Assembly (NCBI RefSeq): GCF_042666615.1
Contig: NZ_JBHTDD010000015.1
Location: 62,001-126,000 of the forward strand
DNA length: 64,000 nt
Reading direction: 5' to 3'
Origin: KBS50 sp042666615
GTDB taxonomy: Bacteria > Actinomycetota > Actinomycetes > Mycobacteriales > Micromonosporaceae
Made by a program: the position numbers and the translations under genes. The notes below the pieces were generated by a model that did no database searches, was not told the DNA's origin, and saw only the letters and a program-made list of their open reading frames with translations. Shown here in pieces: positions 1 through 8,579 of this stretch. Positions within the stretch are counted from its first letter, which is position 1. The number at the start of each line of letters is the position of its first letter.

Positions 1-66
1 GTCAGCCACGTGGAATACATGCGCGCGTTGCAGCGGGCGCTGGACGAGCTGGGGGTGCCGGCATGA
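1..66 (+). CDS. C-terminal end of an upstream protein (partial)
   Basis: An open frame enters from the left edge and ends with TGA at 64-66. The last 21 residues read as an amphipathic helix ending in LDELGVPA. The stop overlaps the ATG of the next gene (ATGA), so the two are probably cotranscribed and translationally coupled. Too little is present to assign a family. Confidence 0.6.
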   Translation, partial: VSHVEYMRALQRALDELGVPA

Positions 67-896
67 CGGGGAACCGACTTCAGATCATGCGGTCGCGGGA
101 CTGGGCCCGTCCGGTGCCGCCGGTGCGCCGTGAGGTGCGCAGCGCCCTACCCCGGCAGGACGAGGACCGCCCGCCAGTGCTGTTCGTGCCGGGTTTCGGG
201 CACGGTGCCTGGGCGTTCGCCGCGCACTGGTTGGAGCACGCCGCGGGTCGCGGTTTCCCCGCGTACGCGCTGAGCCCGCGCGGGCACGGCGAGAGCGACC
301 CGGCGCCGGACGCCACGCTGCGGGCGTATGCGCATGACGTGGTCCAGGTGGCGGCGGGCCTGCCGCGGCGCGCGGTGCTGGTGGGGCACGGCGCCGGCGC
401 CCGGATCGTGGAGCACGCGCTGGCCCGGTATCCGGCGCGGGCGGCGGTGTTGGTGGCCCCGGTGCTCGGGGGCTGGGGCACGCTCGGCACGGCGCTGCGC
501 CGCAATCCGGCCGGTACGGTGCCAGCGTTGTTCGGCGGCGGGCTGCGCCTGAACCGTCGCCAGCTGTTCAGCCGTGACCTGCCGGAGGCGACAGCGCGGG
601 CCTACCTGGACCGGCTCGGTCGGGCCGGTTGGCGAGCCCAGTGGCAGTTGCTCGGCCGACCTACCGACGAACCCGCGGTCGGTGGTCCGCCGGTGCTGGT
701 GCTCGGTAGCCCGGACGACCGGGTCGTGTCGCCCGCGGCGCTGTCCGCGGCGGCCGGCAGGCACGGCACGGCGCCGTTGCTGTTCCCCGGCATGGGACAC
801 GCAATGATGCTGGATGTCGGCTGGGCGGAGCCGATCGACGCGATCCTCGACTGGCTGGACAAGGAGGCGCCCACCACGGACCTCGTCCGGCGGTGA
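63..896 (+). CDS. alpha/beta hydrolase-fold protein lacking the nucleophile serine
   Basis: A 277-residue protein with the alpha/beta hydrolase layout: the oxyanion-hole strand VLFVPGFGHGAW at about 39-50, RGHGES at about 73-78, the nucleophile elbow at 108-112, an acid candidate in GSPDDR (218-219) and a histidine in GMGHAM (His246). The elbow reads GHGAG instead of GHSxG, so residue 110, normally the catalytic serine, is glycine, and the codon is unambiguously GGC. Classical ester hydrolysis is therefore unlikely. The protein may be a binding or scaffold member of the fold, or use another chemistry. ATG at 63 overlaps the preceding stop, and the gene converges on otsA. Confidence 0.85.
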   Translation: MTGNRLQIMRSRDWARPVPPVRREVRSALPRQDEDRPPVLFVPGFGHGAWAFAAHWLEHAAGRGFPAYALSPRGHGESDPAPDATLRAYAHDVVQVAAGLPRRAVLVGHGAGARIVEHALARYPARAAVLVAPVLGGWGTLGTALRRNPAGTVPALFGGGLRLNRRQLFSRDLPEATARAYLDRLGRAGWRAQWQLLGRPTDEPAVGGPPVLVLGSPDDRVVSPAALSAAAGRHGTAPLLFPGMGHAMMLDVGWAEPIDAILDWLDKEAPTTDLVRR

Positions 897-921
897 GGGC
901 GCGTCGCCGGCCGGGCATCGC

Positions 922-2334
922 TCAGTCGGCGGTGAGCCGGGCGGCCAGTCCGCCGGTCTCGTCAAGTGCCGTCAGGTAAGCACGGGCCCACGCCCGGATG
1001 TCGTGGGTGCGTAGATGGCTCCGCATGGCCCGCATGCGGATGCGCAGTTCCGCCGGCGGGGTCTGGAGCGCGGTCAGCAGGGTGCGCTTCAACCCGTCCA
1101 GGTCGTGCGGGTTGACGAGGAACGCATGGGTCAACTCGACGGCGGCGCCAGCGAACTCGCTGAGCAGGAGGGCGCCGGTGTCGTCGACCCGGGCGGCGAC
1201 GTACTCCTTGGCCACCAGGTTCATCCCGTCCCGAAGTGGGGTTGCCGCCAGCACGTCCGCCACCCGGTAGAGGGCCGCCAGTTCGGCCCGGTTGAACGGC
1301 TGGGTGAGGTAGTGGACGGCCGGCTCGCCGACCCGGCCGAACTCGCCGTTGATCCGGCCGACCTCCCGCTCCACCCGGTCACGGAGCACCTGGTAGTGCC
1401 CCACCCGCTCGCGGCTGGGCATGGCGACCTGGACGAGCGCCGTCTCGTGGACTTTGACGCGCCCGTCGGCGAGCAGTTCGCTGTACGCCTTGAGGCGCTG
1501 CTCGATGCCCTTGGTGTAGTCCATCCGGTCCACGCTCAGCACCACGTGCCTCGGGTGGCCGAGGTCGCCGCGCCAGCGTCGGGCCCGCTCGATCACCTCG
1601 GACTGGTTGGCCAGCGTGGCCATCTCCGCCATGTCGATGGAGACCGGGAAGGCGCCGGTGCGCACCGCCCGGTCGCCGACGGTGATCCGTTCGTCGGTCG
1701 CGGGCAGGTCGAACAGGCGGGCGGCGAGCTGGGCGAAGTTGTGGGTGGCCTGGGGGCGCTGGAAACCGATCAGGTCGGCGCCGAGCAGCCCGGTGAGCAG
1801 TGCGTCGCGGCGGGGAAGCTGCATGAACAGCTCGGGCGGCGGGAACGGCACGTGCAGGAAGAAGCCGATCCGCACGTCGGGCCGACGCTCGCGGAGCATC
1901 GCCGGGACGAGTTGCAGGTGGTAGTCCTGGACCCAGACCACAGCCTCCGGGTCGGCGACCTCCGCCGCCGCGTCGGCGAACCGTTGGTTGACCCGCCGGT
2001 AAGCCTCCCACCAGCGCCGGTGATAGGTCGGCTGCTCGACGGCGTCGTGGTAGAGCGGCCAGAGGGTGGCGTTGGCGAAGCCCTCGTAGTGGTCCCGGAT
2101 GTCCTCATCGGACAGCGGGACCGTGACCATCCGGACGCCGTCGATGTCGGGCAGGCTGGGGGCGGGTCCGCTCCGACCGGCCCAGCCGACCCAGGTGGCC
2201 GGCTGCCGGCGCAGCAGCGGATGCAGGGCGCTTACCAGACCGCCCGGGCTTCGCCGCCACTCGCAGGCACCGTCCGGCACGCTGTCGTCGATCGGCAGGC
2301 GGTTGGCCACCACAACGAGCGAGCGTGGGCGCAT
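922..2334 (-). CDS. otsA: alpha,alpha-trehalose-phosphate synthase (GT20)
   Basis: Makes trehalose-6-phosphate from a nucleotide-glucose donor and glucose-6-phosphate in the cytoplasm, the first step of the OtsAB trehalose pathway. GT20 landmarks appear in order: VVVANRLP at the N-terminus, SPGGLVSAL, VWVQDYHLQLVP, FFLHVPFPP, the VDRMDYTKGI phosphate-binding segment, and DGMNLVAKEYVA near the C-terminus. With the ATG at 2334 the protein has 470 residues, normal for the family. That ATG has GAGGTG a few bases upstream, and an upstream TTG at 2403 would only add a non-conserved tail. No otsB phosphatase lies beside it here. Confidence 0.95.
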   Translation of the reverse strand: MRPRSLVVVANRLPIDDSVPDGACEWRRSPGGLVSALHPLLRRQPATWVGWAGRSGPAPSLPDIDGVRMVTVPLSDEDIRDHYEGFANATLWPLYHDAVEQPTYHRRWWEAYRRVNQRFADAAAEVADPEAVVWVQDYHLQLVPAMLRERRPDVRIGFFLHVPFPPPELFMQLPRRDALLTGLLGADLIGFQRPQATHNFAQLAARLFDLPATDERITVGDRAVRTGAFPVSIDMAEMATLANQSEVIERARRWRGDLGHPRHVVLSVDRMDYTKGIEQRLKAYSELLADGRVKVHETALVQVAMPSRERVGHYQVLRDRVEREVGRINGEFGRVGEPAVHYLTQPFNRAELAALYRVADVLAATPLRDGMNLVAKEYVAARVDDTGALLLSEFAGAAVELTHAFLVNPHDLDGLKRTLLTALQTPPAELRIRMRAMRSHLRTHDIRAWARAYLTALDETGGLAARLTAD

Positions 2335-2590
2335 CGATGGCACCTCGCGAGGGGTTCGGGGCGCCGGCAGGCCGGCGACGGAGGGGATGACAGCGGCTAC
2401 CAACAGTATTTCTACCTACCGGACGTTACGCGATTATTACCGCACGGCGCGGAACCGGTGGTACCCCACCGGACTGAGTGCTCATTGCGCCGGTGGTCGG
2501 TGTCGCGACGTGCGTGTCACCGCACCGTCGAGGTCGATCCGCGGGCGTGGTCGTCGAGGCGGTGGTCGTCGCCATCCTGCCCGCCAACGG

Positions 2591-3514
2591 TCAGACGACG
2601 GCGCCGTCGTCCGGATCCGGGTCGTCGTCGCCCGGACGCAGCCGCCAGACGAGCGTGACGAAACCGGCCATGATGCCGCCGAAACCGAGCACCTGGGCGA
2701 TCGTCGGGTCCACCGGCAGCGCCGTCGGAAACAGGAAGAGGGCGAAGCCGAGCACGATCGCCAGCACGCCGACCACGGTGTACCCGGACGGTCGCGGCAG
2801 CGGAGGCGGTGGCGGCGGGGTGTAACCGTCCTCCGGGCCGTCGGGCAGGTCGGCACCGAAGGTGTCGAGACCGTCAAGCAGGGACGGTCCGTCGACGGTG
2901 CGGCCGTCGTCGACCGAGATCCCCGAGACGTGGGTGGCCGAGGTGAGCCGCCGGCCACCGGGGGGCGGGGGAACGGTCGGCTTCGGCGGGTCGGTCGCCG
3001 AGGTGGCCGGTACGGGTGGTGGCTCGGTCCCGTCGCCCTGGGGACGCCGCCCGGCTGGTTCACCGGGACTCGGGGTTCCGACGGCCGCCTCGTTGGCCGG
3101 CCGCTCCTCGCCGGCCGACACGTCCTCCGCGTCCGGCCAGGGCCGCGCGGCACCGGCGTCCAGGTGATAACCCGCGATGATCTTCTCCCACTCGGCGTCC
3201 ACGTCCGGATCGCCCCCGTCACCCCGGGGCGGCGGCGCGCCACCCTCGTCGGCGAGTTGGCTGAGGTAGTCGCGCGCGGTGGCCAGATGGACCCGGTCGA
3301 CATAGAGCCGGTCGACCGGCCGGGCGGGCACCGTGGTGGTCCGGGTCACCGGGTTGAGATCCGCCGAGGGCTGCAGGTACGCGGCGATGCCACCCGCCGC
3401 CAGCACGTCGAGCAGGTGTTCCCCGACCCGCGGGTCCACGTCACCGGCGACCGCGTACTCGGACGCGTCGAGCCCGTTGTCGCGCCGGCCCCGCCGGGCC
3501 CCACCAGTTGACAC
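2591..3514 (-). CDS. uncharacterised proline-rich membrane protein
   Basis: A 307-residue protein. The first 100 residues are soluble and mixed alpha/beta, with a DVDPRVGEHLLDVLAAGGI segment resembling a regulatory or binding domain. A long proline- and glycine-rich linker follows (about 110-230). The C-terminus carries two hydrophobic helices (around TVVGVLAIVLGFALFLF and IAQVLGFGGIMAGFVTLVW) and ends in an acidic tail. The GTG at 3514 was chosen because GAGGAGG precedes it; translation upstream becomes arginine-rich and non-conserved. It is divergent from the acyltransferase gene. Actinomycetes carry similar proteins of unknown role. Confidence 0.75.
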   Translation of the reverse strand: MSTGGARRGRRDNGLDASEYAVAGDVDPRVGEHLLDVLAAGGIAAYLQPSADLNPVTRTTTVPARPVDRLYVDRVHLATARDYLSQLADEGGAPPPRGDGGDPDVDAEWEKIIAGYHLDAGAARPWPDAEDVSAGEERPANEAAVGTPSPGEPAGRRPQGDGTEPPPVPATSATDPPKPTVPPPPGGRRLTSATHVSGISVDDGRTVDGPSLLDGLDTFGADLPDGPEDGYTPPPPPPLPRPSGYTVVGVLAIVLGFALFLFPTALPVDPTIAQVLGFGGIMAGFVTLVWRLRPGDDDPDPDDGAVV

Positions 3515-3752
3515 CGACACCCCCTCCTCGCCGGCGCGTCCGCGCCCGTTCGTCCCCGCCCGCCGCGACCCGCGTCCACGCCGACCGCCGTGCCTTGAAT
3601 CGTGACACGGCCACCACCGGTTCCGGGAGTGCGTTGTGGCGCGGCGTACCCGCTTCGTAGGCTCGACGGCGACGGTCCGCACCGCCATATGCGTCCCGCG
3701 TGTGGCGCCGGGCCGTCCTGCGGCGGTTGGCGGGAGCCTCGGAGGGACAACG

Positions 3753-4478
3753 GTGTTCTACTGGCTGATGAAGTACGTCATCCTTGGTCCCTGGCTCAGA
3801 TTGATCTTCAGGCCGCGGGTCGAGGGACTGGAGTACGTGCCCGCCACCGGGCCGGCGATCCTCGCGAGCAACCACCTGTCCTTCTCCGACTCGATCTTCA
3901 TGCCGCTGATGGTCAAGCGAAAAGTGACGTTCGTCGCCAAAGCCGAATATTTCCTCGGTAAAGGGCTCAAGGGCTGGCTCACGAAGATGTTCTTCGTAGG
4001 GGCCGGCACCATCCCGGTCGACCGGTCGGGTGGCCAGGCCGCCCGCGCGGCCCTGGACACCCAGTTGGCGGTGCTCCGCCGGGGCGGGCTGGCGGGCATC
4101 TACCCGGAGGGCACCCGCTCGCCGGACGGGCGGCTCTACCGGGGCAAGACCGGGGTGGCCCGGCTGGCACTGGAGAGCGGGGCCCCGGTGGTCCCGGTGG
4201 CGATGCTCAACCTGGACCAGATCCAACCGCCGGGCAAGCTGATCCCGCGCATCCAGCGGGTCCGGATCCGGTTCGGCGCGCCGCTGGACTTTTCCCGGTA
4301 CGCGGGCGCGGCCGGCGACCGGTTCGTCGAGCGGGCGATCACCGACGAGATCATGTACGAGCTGATGGAGCTGTCCGGGCGCGAGTACGTCGACACGTAC
4401 GCGCAGAAGGTGAAGGACCACCTCGCCCGGACAGCGACCGGCCCGGCGCGGGAGCCGACCGAGCCGATCCCCGCCTGA
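3753..4478 (+). CDS. 1-acyl-sn-glycerol-3-phosphate acyltransferase family protein (PlsC type)
   Basis: Predicted to move an acyl group onto lysophosphatidate or a related lipid at the inner face of the membrane. The catalytic HX4D motif is in SNHLSFSDS (about residues 37-45), and the glycerophosphate-binding EGTRS motif sits near residue 118. A hydrophobic N-terminal stretch (VFYWLMKYVILGPWLRLIF) probably anchors the protein. The GTG at 3753 follows GGAGGG by six bases; longer in-frame starts give an arginine-rich extension. M. tuberculosis Rv2182c, a homologue, lies close to the same gene set seen later in this window. Confidence 0.9.
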   Translation: MFYWLMKYVILGPWLRLIFRPRVEGLEYVPATGPAILASNHLSFSDSIFMPLMVKRKVTFVAKAEYFLGKGLKGWLTKMFFVGAGTIPVDRSGGQAARAALDTQLAVLRRGGLAGIYPEGTRSPDGRLYRGKTGVARLALESGAPVVPVAMLNLDQIQPPGKLIPRIQRVRIRFGAPLDFSRYAGAAGDRFVERAITDEIMYELMELSGREYVDTYAQKVKDHLARTATGPAREPTEPIPA

Positions 4479-4499
4479 GCACCCGCGGGCCGACCTCCC

Positions 4500-7400
4500 T
4501 CAGGCCCGGGTCAGCCCGGCGAGCCGGAGCAGCCCGGGGGCGTGGTTGCGGCCGGCGAACTCGCGTACCAGGTCCGCCTTGTCCGCCGTCCCGGCCGCAT
4601 CCGCCCGTACCAGGTCCGCCTTGTCCGCCGTCCTGGCCGCGTCCGCCCGGCCCCGCGCCGCCACCGAGAACGCCGTGGCCAGGAGTTCGTCCGTGCGGTC
4701 CGGCATCGCGGCATAGATCTCTGCGGCGCTGGCGTACGCGCGGCCGGCGGCTCGGTGCTCGCCCGCGGCGGTGGCCAGCGCCCCGTCCGTGGCGTACCGG
4801 GCGGCGCGCGCCCACGGGGTGGCGCGGGGAGCCCGATCCAGCATCTGCCGCAACAGCTCGGCGGCCGGGGGACCGAGGACCGCGGTGGCGTGCCCGGCCG
4901 CGGCCACCCACTCCATGAACGCGATCATCCTCGTCTGCCGCCAGTCCGCGGCCAGCTCGGCGAGCAGCTCCAGCGCGGAATCGGCGCGGCCCTGCACGGC
5001 CCGGCAAAGCGCGGCCTGGGCGAGCGTCGAGCAGACCACCCGGTGGAAGCCGCTGCGCCGGGCGGCGCTGAGCACCCGGTCGACCTCGTCGTCCACCCCG
5101 GCCGGCGGGGGGTCACCGCGCAGCACCCGCATCCAACCGGAGACCGCGACGATGTGCAGGTCCCACTCGGCGGTCGGCCGGCTGGTGAACTCCGCCACCG
5201 CCCGCATCGACGCCGCCCAGTCGCCCGCGTAGTAGGCGTGGGTGAACTGCTCGGCGAAGCCGATGGCCAGGCCATGCCCACCGCCCACGTCGATGGCGGA
5301 TTGTTCCTGGATCAACCGGGTGGAACCGGCCAGGTCGCCCTCCTCCTGTAACGCCCAGGCCAGGTTGCCCAGGGCCCGGCGGCTGCTGCTCAGTTCGAGC
5401 GATCGGCAATGGTCGGTGATGTCGGTGAGTTCGTCGATCGCCTCCGCCGCACCGGCCATGTAACGCGCGGTGGCCAGGGTGATCCGAGCGTTCGCCGCCA
5501 CCTCGGACAACTTCAGTTCGTTGGCGAGTTCCACGGCCGCCTGGGCGGTCGCGCAGGCCTGCTCGGTCTCGGCGTTGATCATGTGGGTCCGGGCGAGTTC
5601 GAGCATCGCCTCCGCCTTTTCCGCCGAGGCCGGCAGGTTCCGGTAGAGGGAGATCGCCCGATCCAGGCAGGCCAGCGTCTCGGTCCGGTCAGCCCGGCGC
5701 CAGGCGGCCGTGCCGAGCAGGGTCCAGGCCCGCGCCGCGCCCACCGGATCGGTGGCGGCCGCGAGCCGATCGGCCAACTCGCGGAGCCGCTTGCTGCCGT
5801 CGTCGCTGAGGAACGCGTCGCTGTCCTGGTAGAGGGCCACCTCCGCGGCGAAGAGATCGAGTCCGAGATTCGACGGCAGGTCCAGCCGTAGCGCCCGGTC
5901 CAGCAGGGTCTTGGCGGCGTCCAGGGCGTGCAGCGCGTACGCTCGCCGAGCCGCCCGCGTCAACGCGTCGCGCGCCGGTTGGGCGTACGGCGTCGGGTCG
6001 ATGCCGATCGTCCGGGCGATCTCGTGCGCGGTCCACCGATGGTTGGCGAGCACCTCGGTGAGGTCGTTCTGCTGGCCTTCGGAAACCTGCTCCAGCCAGT
6101 CGGCGGCCCGGTGGTGCCGAGCCACCCGCTCGGTGCGGGGAAGCCGCTGATAGCAGATGTCCCGCACCAGCACGTGACGGAACCGGTACTCCGGTTGTGC
6201 GGCCATCGTCGAGGTCGGCTGCTCGTAAACCAGGTCACGCTGCTGGAGGCGGTCCAGGGACCGTTCCACCCACTCCGTCGAGCGACCCAGCGCGGCGGCG
6301 ATCGCACCCGGCCAGAACTGGACCCCCACCACCGCGGCGGCCTGCAGCACCGTGCGATCGGCCGGCTCCAGCAGGTCCAGCCGGTTGGCGATCACCGCCT
6401 GCACGGTACGCGGCATCAACGAGCCCTCCACGTCGGCGAGGGCGCCCCCGGCATGCCGCAGCAGACCCTCGTCCACAAGCATCCGGGTGTACTCCTGGGC
6501 GTAGAGGGGGTTGCCGTCGGCGAACTCCACGAGCGGGCCGAGGGCGTCCTGCGGCAGCGTGGCCTGACCGAGCAGCAGGGCGTAGAGCCGCGCGATGTCG
6601 GAGTCGTGCATCGGTGGCACGGAGATGGAGATCGCGCCGCTGATCGCGCTGGTCCAGGCCGGCTGCTGCTCCCGCAACTCGGGGCGGGCGGTGGCGATCA
6701 CCAGCAGCGGGGTCCGTCGGGCGACCGCCCCCAACTGCTCGATGAAGTGCAGCATCGGCTGGTCCGCCCAATGCATGTCCTCGAAGACCAGCACGGTCGG
6801 ACCGGACGAGGCGAGGGCGAGCAGGAAGCGTCGCCAGGCGTACTCCGTCTCGCTGGGGCCCAGTCGTTCGCCCCGTACCCCGACGAGCGGGGCCAGCGCG
6901 TCGGCCAGGGATCCCAGGTGGCCCCCCGGGAGCCGGGACAGCCGGGTCCGCAGCCGGTGGGCCCGGGTCAGCTCGTCGTCGCTGTCCAGGATGCCAGCCC
7001 AGGCCTTGACGATGTCGGCCAGCGCGGAGTAGGTGACGTTCTCGCCGAACGGTGGGCAGTGCCCGACCCACCAGCCGACCGGCCGGCCGGGCAGGCTCGC
7101 GGCGTGCCGGGCCAGCTCGCGCAGCAGCCGGCTCTTGCCGACGCCGGCGGGCCCGAAAACCGTCACCAGCTGTGGTACGCCCTCGTGCACGGTCCGGTGC
7201 AGGGCGTTGACCAGGAGCCCTCGCTCGTGGTCGCGGTCCACCATCGGGGCGAGCTCGGTCGCGTACAGCTCGTCGCGCGGGCGGGCCCGGGTGGCCAGCC
7301 ACACCCGGCTCACCGCGGAACGGCCACGCAACACCACCGGCTCCTGTTCGGCATACTCCATCTCGCGTTGCGTGGCGGCGTAGGTGGCCTCGTCGACGAC

Positions 7401-8111
7401 CACCCCGCCGGTGGGGGCCAGGGCCTGCAACCGGGCTGCGCTGTTGACCACGTCGCCCGTGACGAACGCCTGCCCGCCGTCGCGTGCCGCGGCATGGTCG
7501 ACAAGCGCCTCGCCCGTGGCCACGCCGACCCGGAAGCCGAGCGTGGGTTGCCCGGGAGCGGTCTGCCGGGGGAGTACGCGTTGCAGCTCCAGACCGGCCC
7601 GCACGCAGCGCAGCGCGTCGTTGTCGGTGGCGACCGGTGCTCCGAACAGGACCATCACGGCATCCCCGATGTACTTCTCGACGACTCCGCCGTACTGGCG
7701 GACGAGCCGCCGGACGGTCGAGAAGTATCCCTGTTGGAGGCTTCGGGCCTGTTCGGGATCGGTGCGTTCGGCGTAGGCGGTGAAGTCCGCGATGTCGATG
7801 AACAGCACGCTGACCTGGCGCCGGTCCTCCTGGGCCACCGGCCCGGCGTCCACCAGCGGCTGGCCGCACCGGGTGCAGAATCGGACGTCGAAGTCGTTCT
7901 GATGTCCACACTGGATGCACCGGGGAGCGAGGCTCTTGCCACAGCCGCCACAGAATCGGTCCTCCGGACCGGCGGCGCGTTCGCAGTCGGGGCATCTCAC
8001 GCTGATGTCGTCGCTCCATGGCGCGTCGGGACGGTCACGTGTGTCTGGATGGTTCAGAGTATGTCGGGCTGGCTCAGCGTCGGGTAAGCGACCGGTCGCC
8101 AATCCGACCAT
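4500..8111 (-). CDS. class III adenylate/guanylate cyclase fused to a STAND-type ATPase and TPR-like repeats
   Basis: A very large cytoplasmic signalling protein of about 1203 residues. A double zinc ribbon comes first (CPDC/CGGC then CIQC/CTRC, about 40-85). The class III cyclase domain follows (about 98-270), with metal aspartates in FIDIADF and YIGDAV and transition-state residues in VVNSAARLQ, so it looks catalytically intact. An AAA/STAND ATPase has Walker A GPAGVGKS near 320 and Walker B LVFEDMHWAD. The C-terminal half is alpha-helical and TPR-like. The start is uncertain: ATG at 8111 lacks a good ribosome site, and a GTG at 8000, just before the first zinc ribbon, is an alternative. 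It is divergent from a small gene. The cyclic nucleotide could serve the Crp-like protein nearby (inference). Confidence 0.9.
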   Translation of the reverse strand: MVGLATGRLPDAEPARHTLNHPDTRDRPDAPWSDDISVRCPDCERAAGPEDRFCGGCGKSLAPRCIQCGHQNDFDVRFCTRCGQPLVDAGPVAQEDRRQVSVLFIDIADFTAYAERTDPEQARSLQQGYFSTVRRLVRQYGGVVEKYIGDAVMVLFGAPVATDNDALRCVRAGLELQRVLPRQTAPGQPTLGFRVGVATGEALVDHAAARDGGQAFVTGDVVNSAARLQALAPTGGVVVDEATYAATQREMEYAEQEPVVLRGRSAVSRVWLATRARPRDELYATELAPMVDRDHERGLLVNALHRTVHEGVPQLVTVFGPAGVGKSRLLRELARHAASLPGRPVGWWVGHCPPFGENVTYSALADIVKAWAGILDSDDELTRAHRLRTRLSRLPGGHLGSLADALAPLVGVRGERLGPSETEYAWRRFLLALASSGPTVLVFEDMHWADQPMLHFIEQLGAVARRTPLLVIATARPELREQQPAWTSAISGAISISVPPMHDSDIARLYALLLGQATLPQDALGPLVEFADGNPLYAQEYTRMLVDEGLLRHAGGALADVEGSLMPRTVQAVIANRLDLLEPADRTVLQAAAVVGVQFWPGAIAAALGRSTEWVERSLDRLQQRDLVYEQPTSTMAAQPEYRFRHVLVRDICYQRLPRTERVARHHRAADWLEQVSEGQQNDLTEVLANHRWTAHEIARTIGIDPTPYAQPARDALTRAARRAYALHALDAAKTLLDRALRLDLPSNLGLDLFAAEVALYQDSDAFLSDDGSKRLRELADRLAAATDPVGAARAWTLLGTAAWRRADRTETLACLDRAISLYRNLPASAEKAEAMLELARTHMINAETEQACATAQAAVELANELKLSEVAANARITLATARYMAGAAEAIDELTDITDHCRSLELSSSRRALGNLAWALQEEGDLAGSTRLIQEQSAIDVGGGHGLAIGFAEQFTHAYYAGDWAASMRAVAEFTSRPTAEWDLHIVAVSGWMRVLRGDPPPAGVDDEVDRVLSAARRSGFHRVVCSTLAQAALCRAVQGRADSALELLAELAADWRQTRMIAFMEWVAAAGHATAVLGPPAAELLRQMLDRAPRATPWARAARYATDGALATAAGEHRAAGRAYASAAEIYAAMPDRTDELLATAFSVAARGRADAARTADKADLVRADAAGTADKADLVREFAGRNHAPGLLRLAGLTRA
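4564..4647. repeat. 42-bp tandem duplication in the cyclase C-terminus
   Basis: Two adjacent 42-base units, nearly identical, lie in frame inside the cyclase gene. They encode two copies of a 14-residue segment containing ADKADLVR, just before the final REFAGRNHA region. The frame is preserved, so the effect is a lengthened helix or linker. Confidence 0.85.
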
Positions 8112-8114
8112 CGC

Positions 8115-8142
8115 TTGGTCGGCGGGGCTCCGTCGCTAGCCT
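8115..8142 (+). promoter_or_regulatory. candidate promoter of the small repeat-protein gene
   Basis: TTGGTC at 8115-8120 and TAGCCT at 8137-8142 are separated by 16 bases. They precede the small gene by about 38 bases, leaving room for a short untranslated leader with GAGGAG. The match to a housekeeping actinomycete promoter is moderate. Confidence 0.4.
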
Positions 8143-8179
8143 TTCCGCTTGAAGGAAGTTCACCTTGAGGAGCCCACCA

Positions 8180-8434
8180 ATGTACGTTCGACTGGCGTCG
8201 GCCTGGACCGATCGGAGCGGTGCGGTGTACGCGGCCGGCGACATGGTCGACATTGACGCGGTCACCCTCGCGGAACTGGAGGAGCAGGGCGTGGTTGAAG
8301 AAGTGAAGAGCGGCGACGGCAAGACCGAGAAGAACGACCCGGAGCGGATCGGCCCCGGACCGACGGCGCCGCCCAAGGACGACAGCGAGATCCAGCGCAT
8401 CGGTCCCGGACCGACCGCGCCGCCCAGGGACTAG
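8180..8434 (+). CDS. small protein with a duplicated RIGPGPTAPP motif
   Basis: An 84-residue protein that I do not recognise. Residues 1-45 are compact and acidic (MYVRLASAWTDRSG, then AAGDMVDIDAVTLAELEEQG), resembling a small beta-rich domain. The C-terminal half is hydrophilic and holds two copies of RIGPGPTAPP followed by KD or RD. No signal peptide, membrane helix or cysteine is present. The ATG at 8180 is well supported by GAGGAG seven bases upstream. It is divergent from the giant cyclase gene, sharing a 68-base intergenic region if the cyclase starts at 8111, and a hairpin follows its stop. Confidence 0.8.
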   Translation: MYVRLASAWTDRSGAVYAAGDMVDIDAVTLAELEEQGVVEEVKSGDGKTEKNDPERIGPGPTAPPKDDSEIQRIGPGPTAPPRD

Positions 8435-8441
8435 GTTTCCG

Positions 8442-8477
8442 GATGCCGGCCGTTACCTCGCGGGGGCGGCCGGCATC
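8442..8477 (+). terminator. stem-loop after the small gene
   Basis: A perfect 11-base inverted repeat (GATGCCGGCCG, its complement ending at 8477) with a 14-base loop begins eight bases after the stop codon. No U-run follows, which is common for actinomycete terminators. Confidence 0.55.
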
Positions 8478-8579
8478 GCCGTGCCGGTTGCGGCGTTGCC
8501 GGTCGGCGGGAGCGGTGTGCTCGGAGCGGTCCGGTTGCGCCGGCCGGTCGACGAGGTCCTGCCGGCTTGGCTCGGCGGG

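Noticed and set aside
2335..2403. Upstream TTG start for otsA
   Set aside because: It adds 23 non-conserved residues; ATG 2334 has GAGGTG and fits GT20 proteins.
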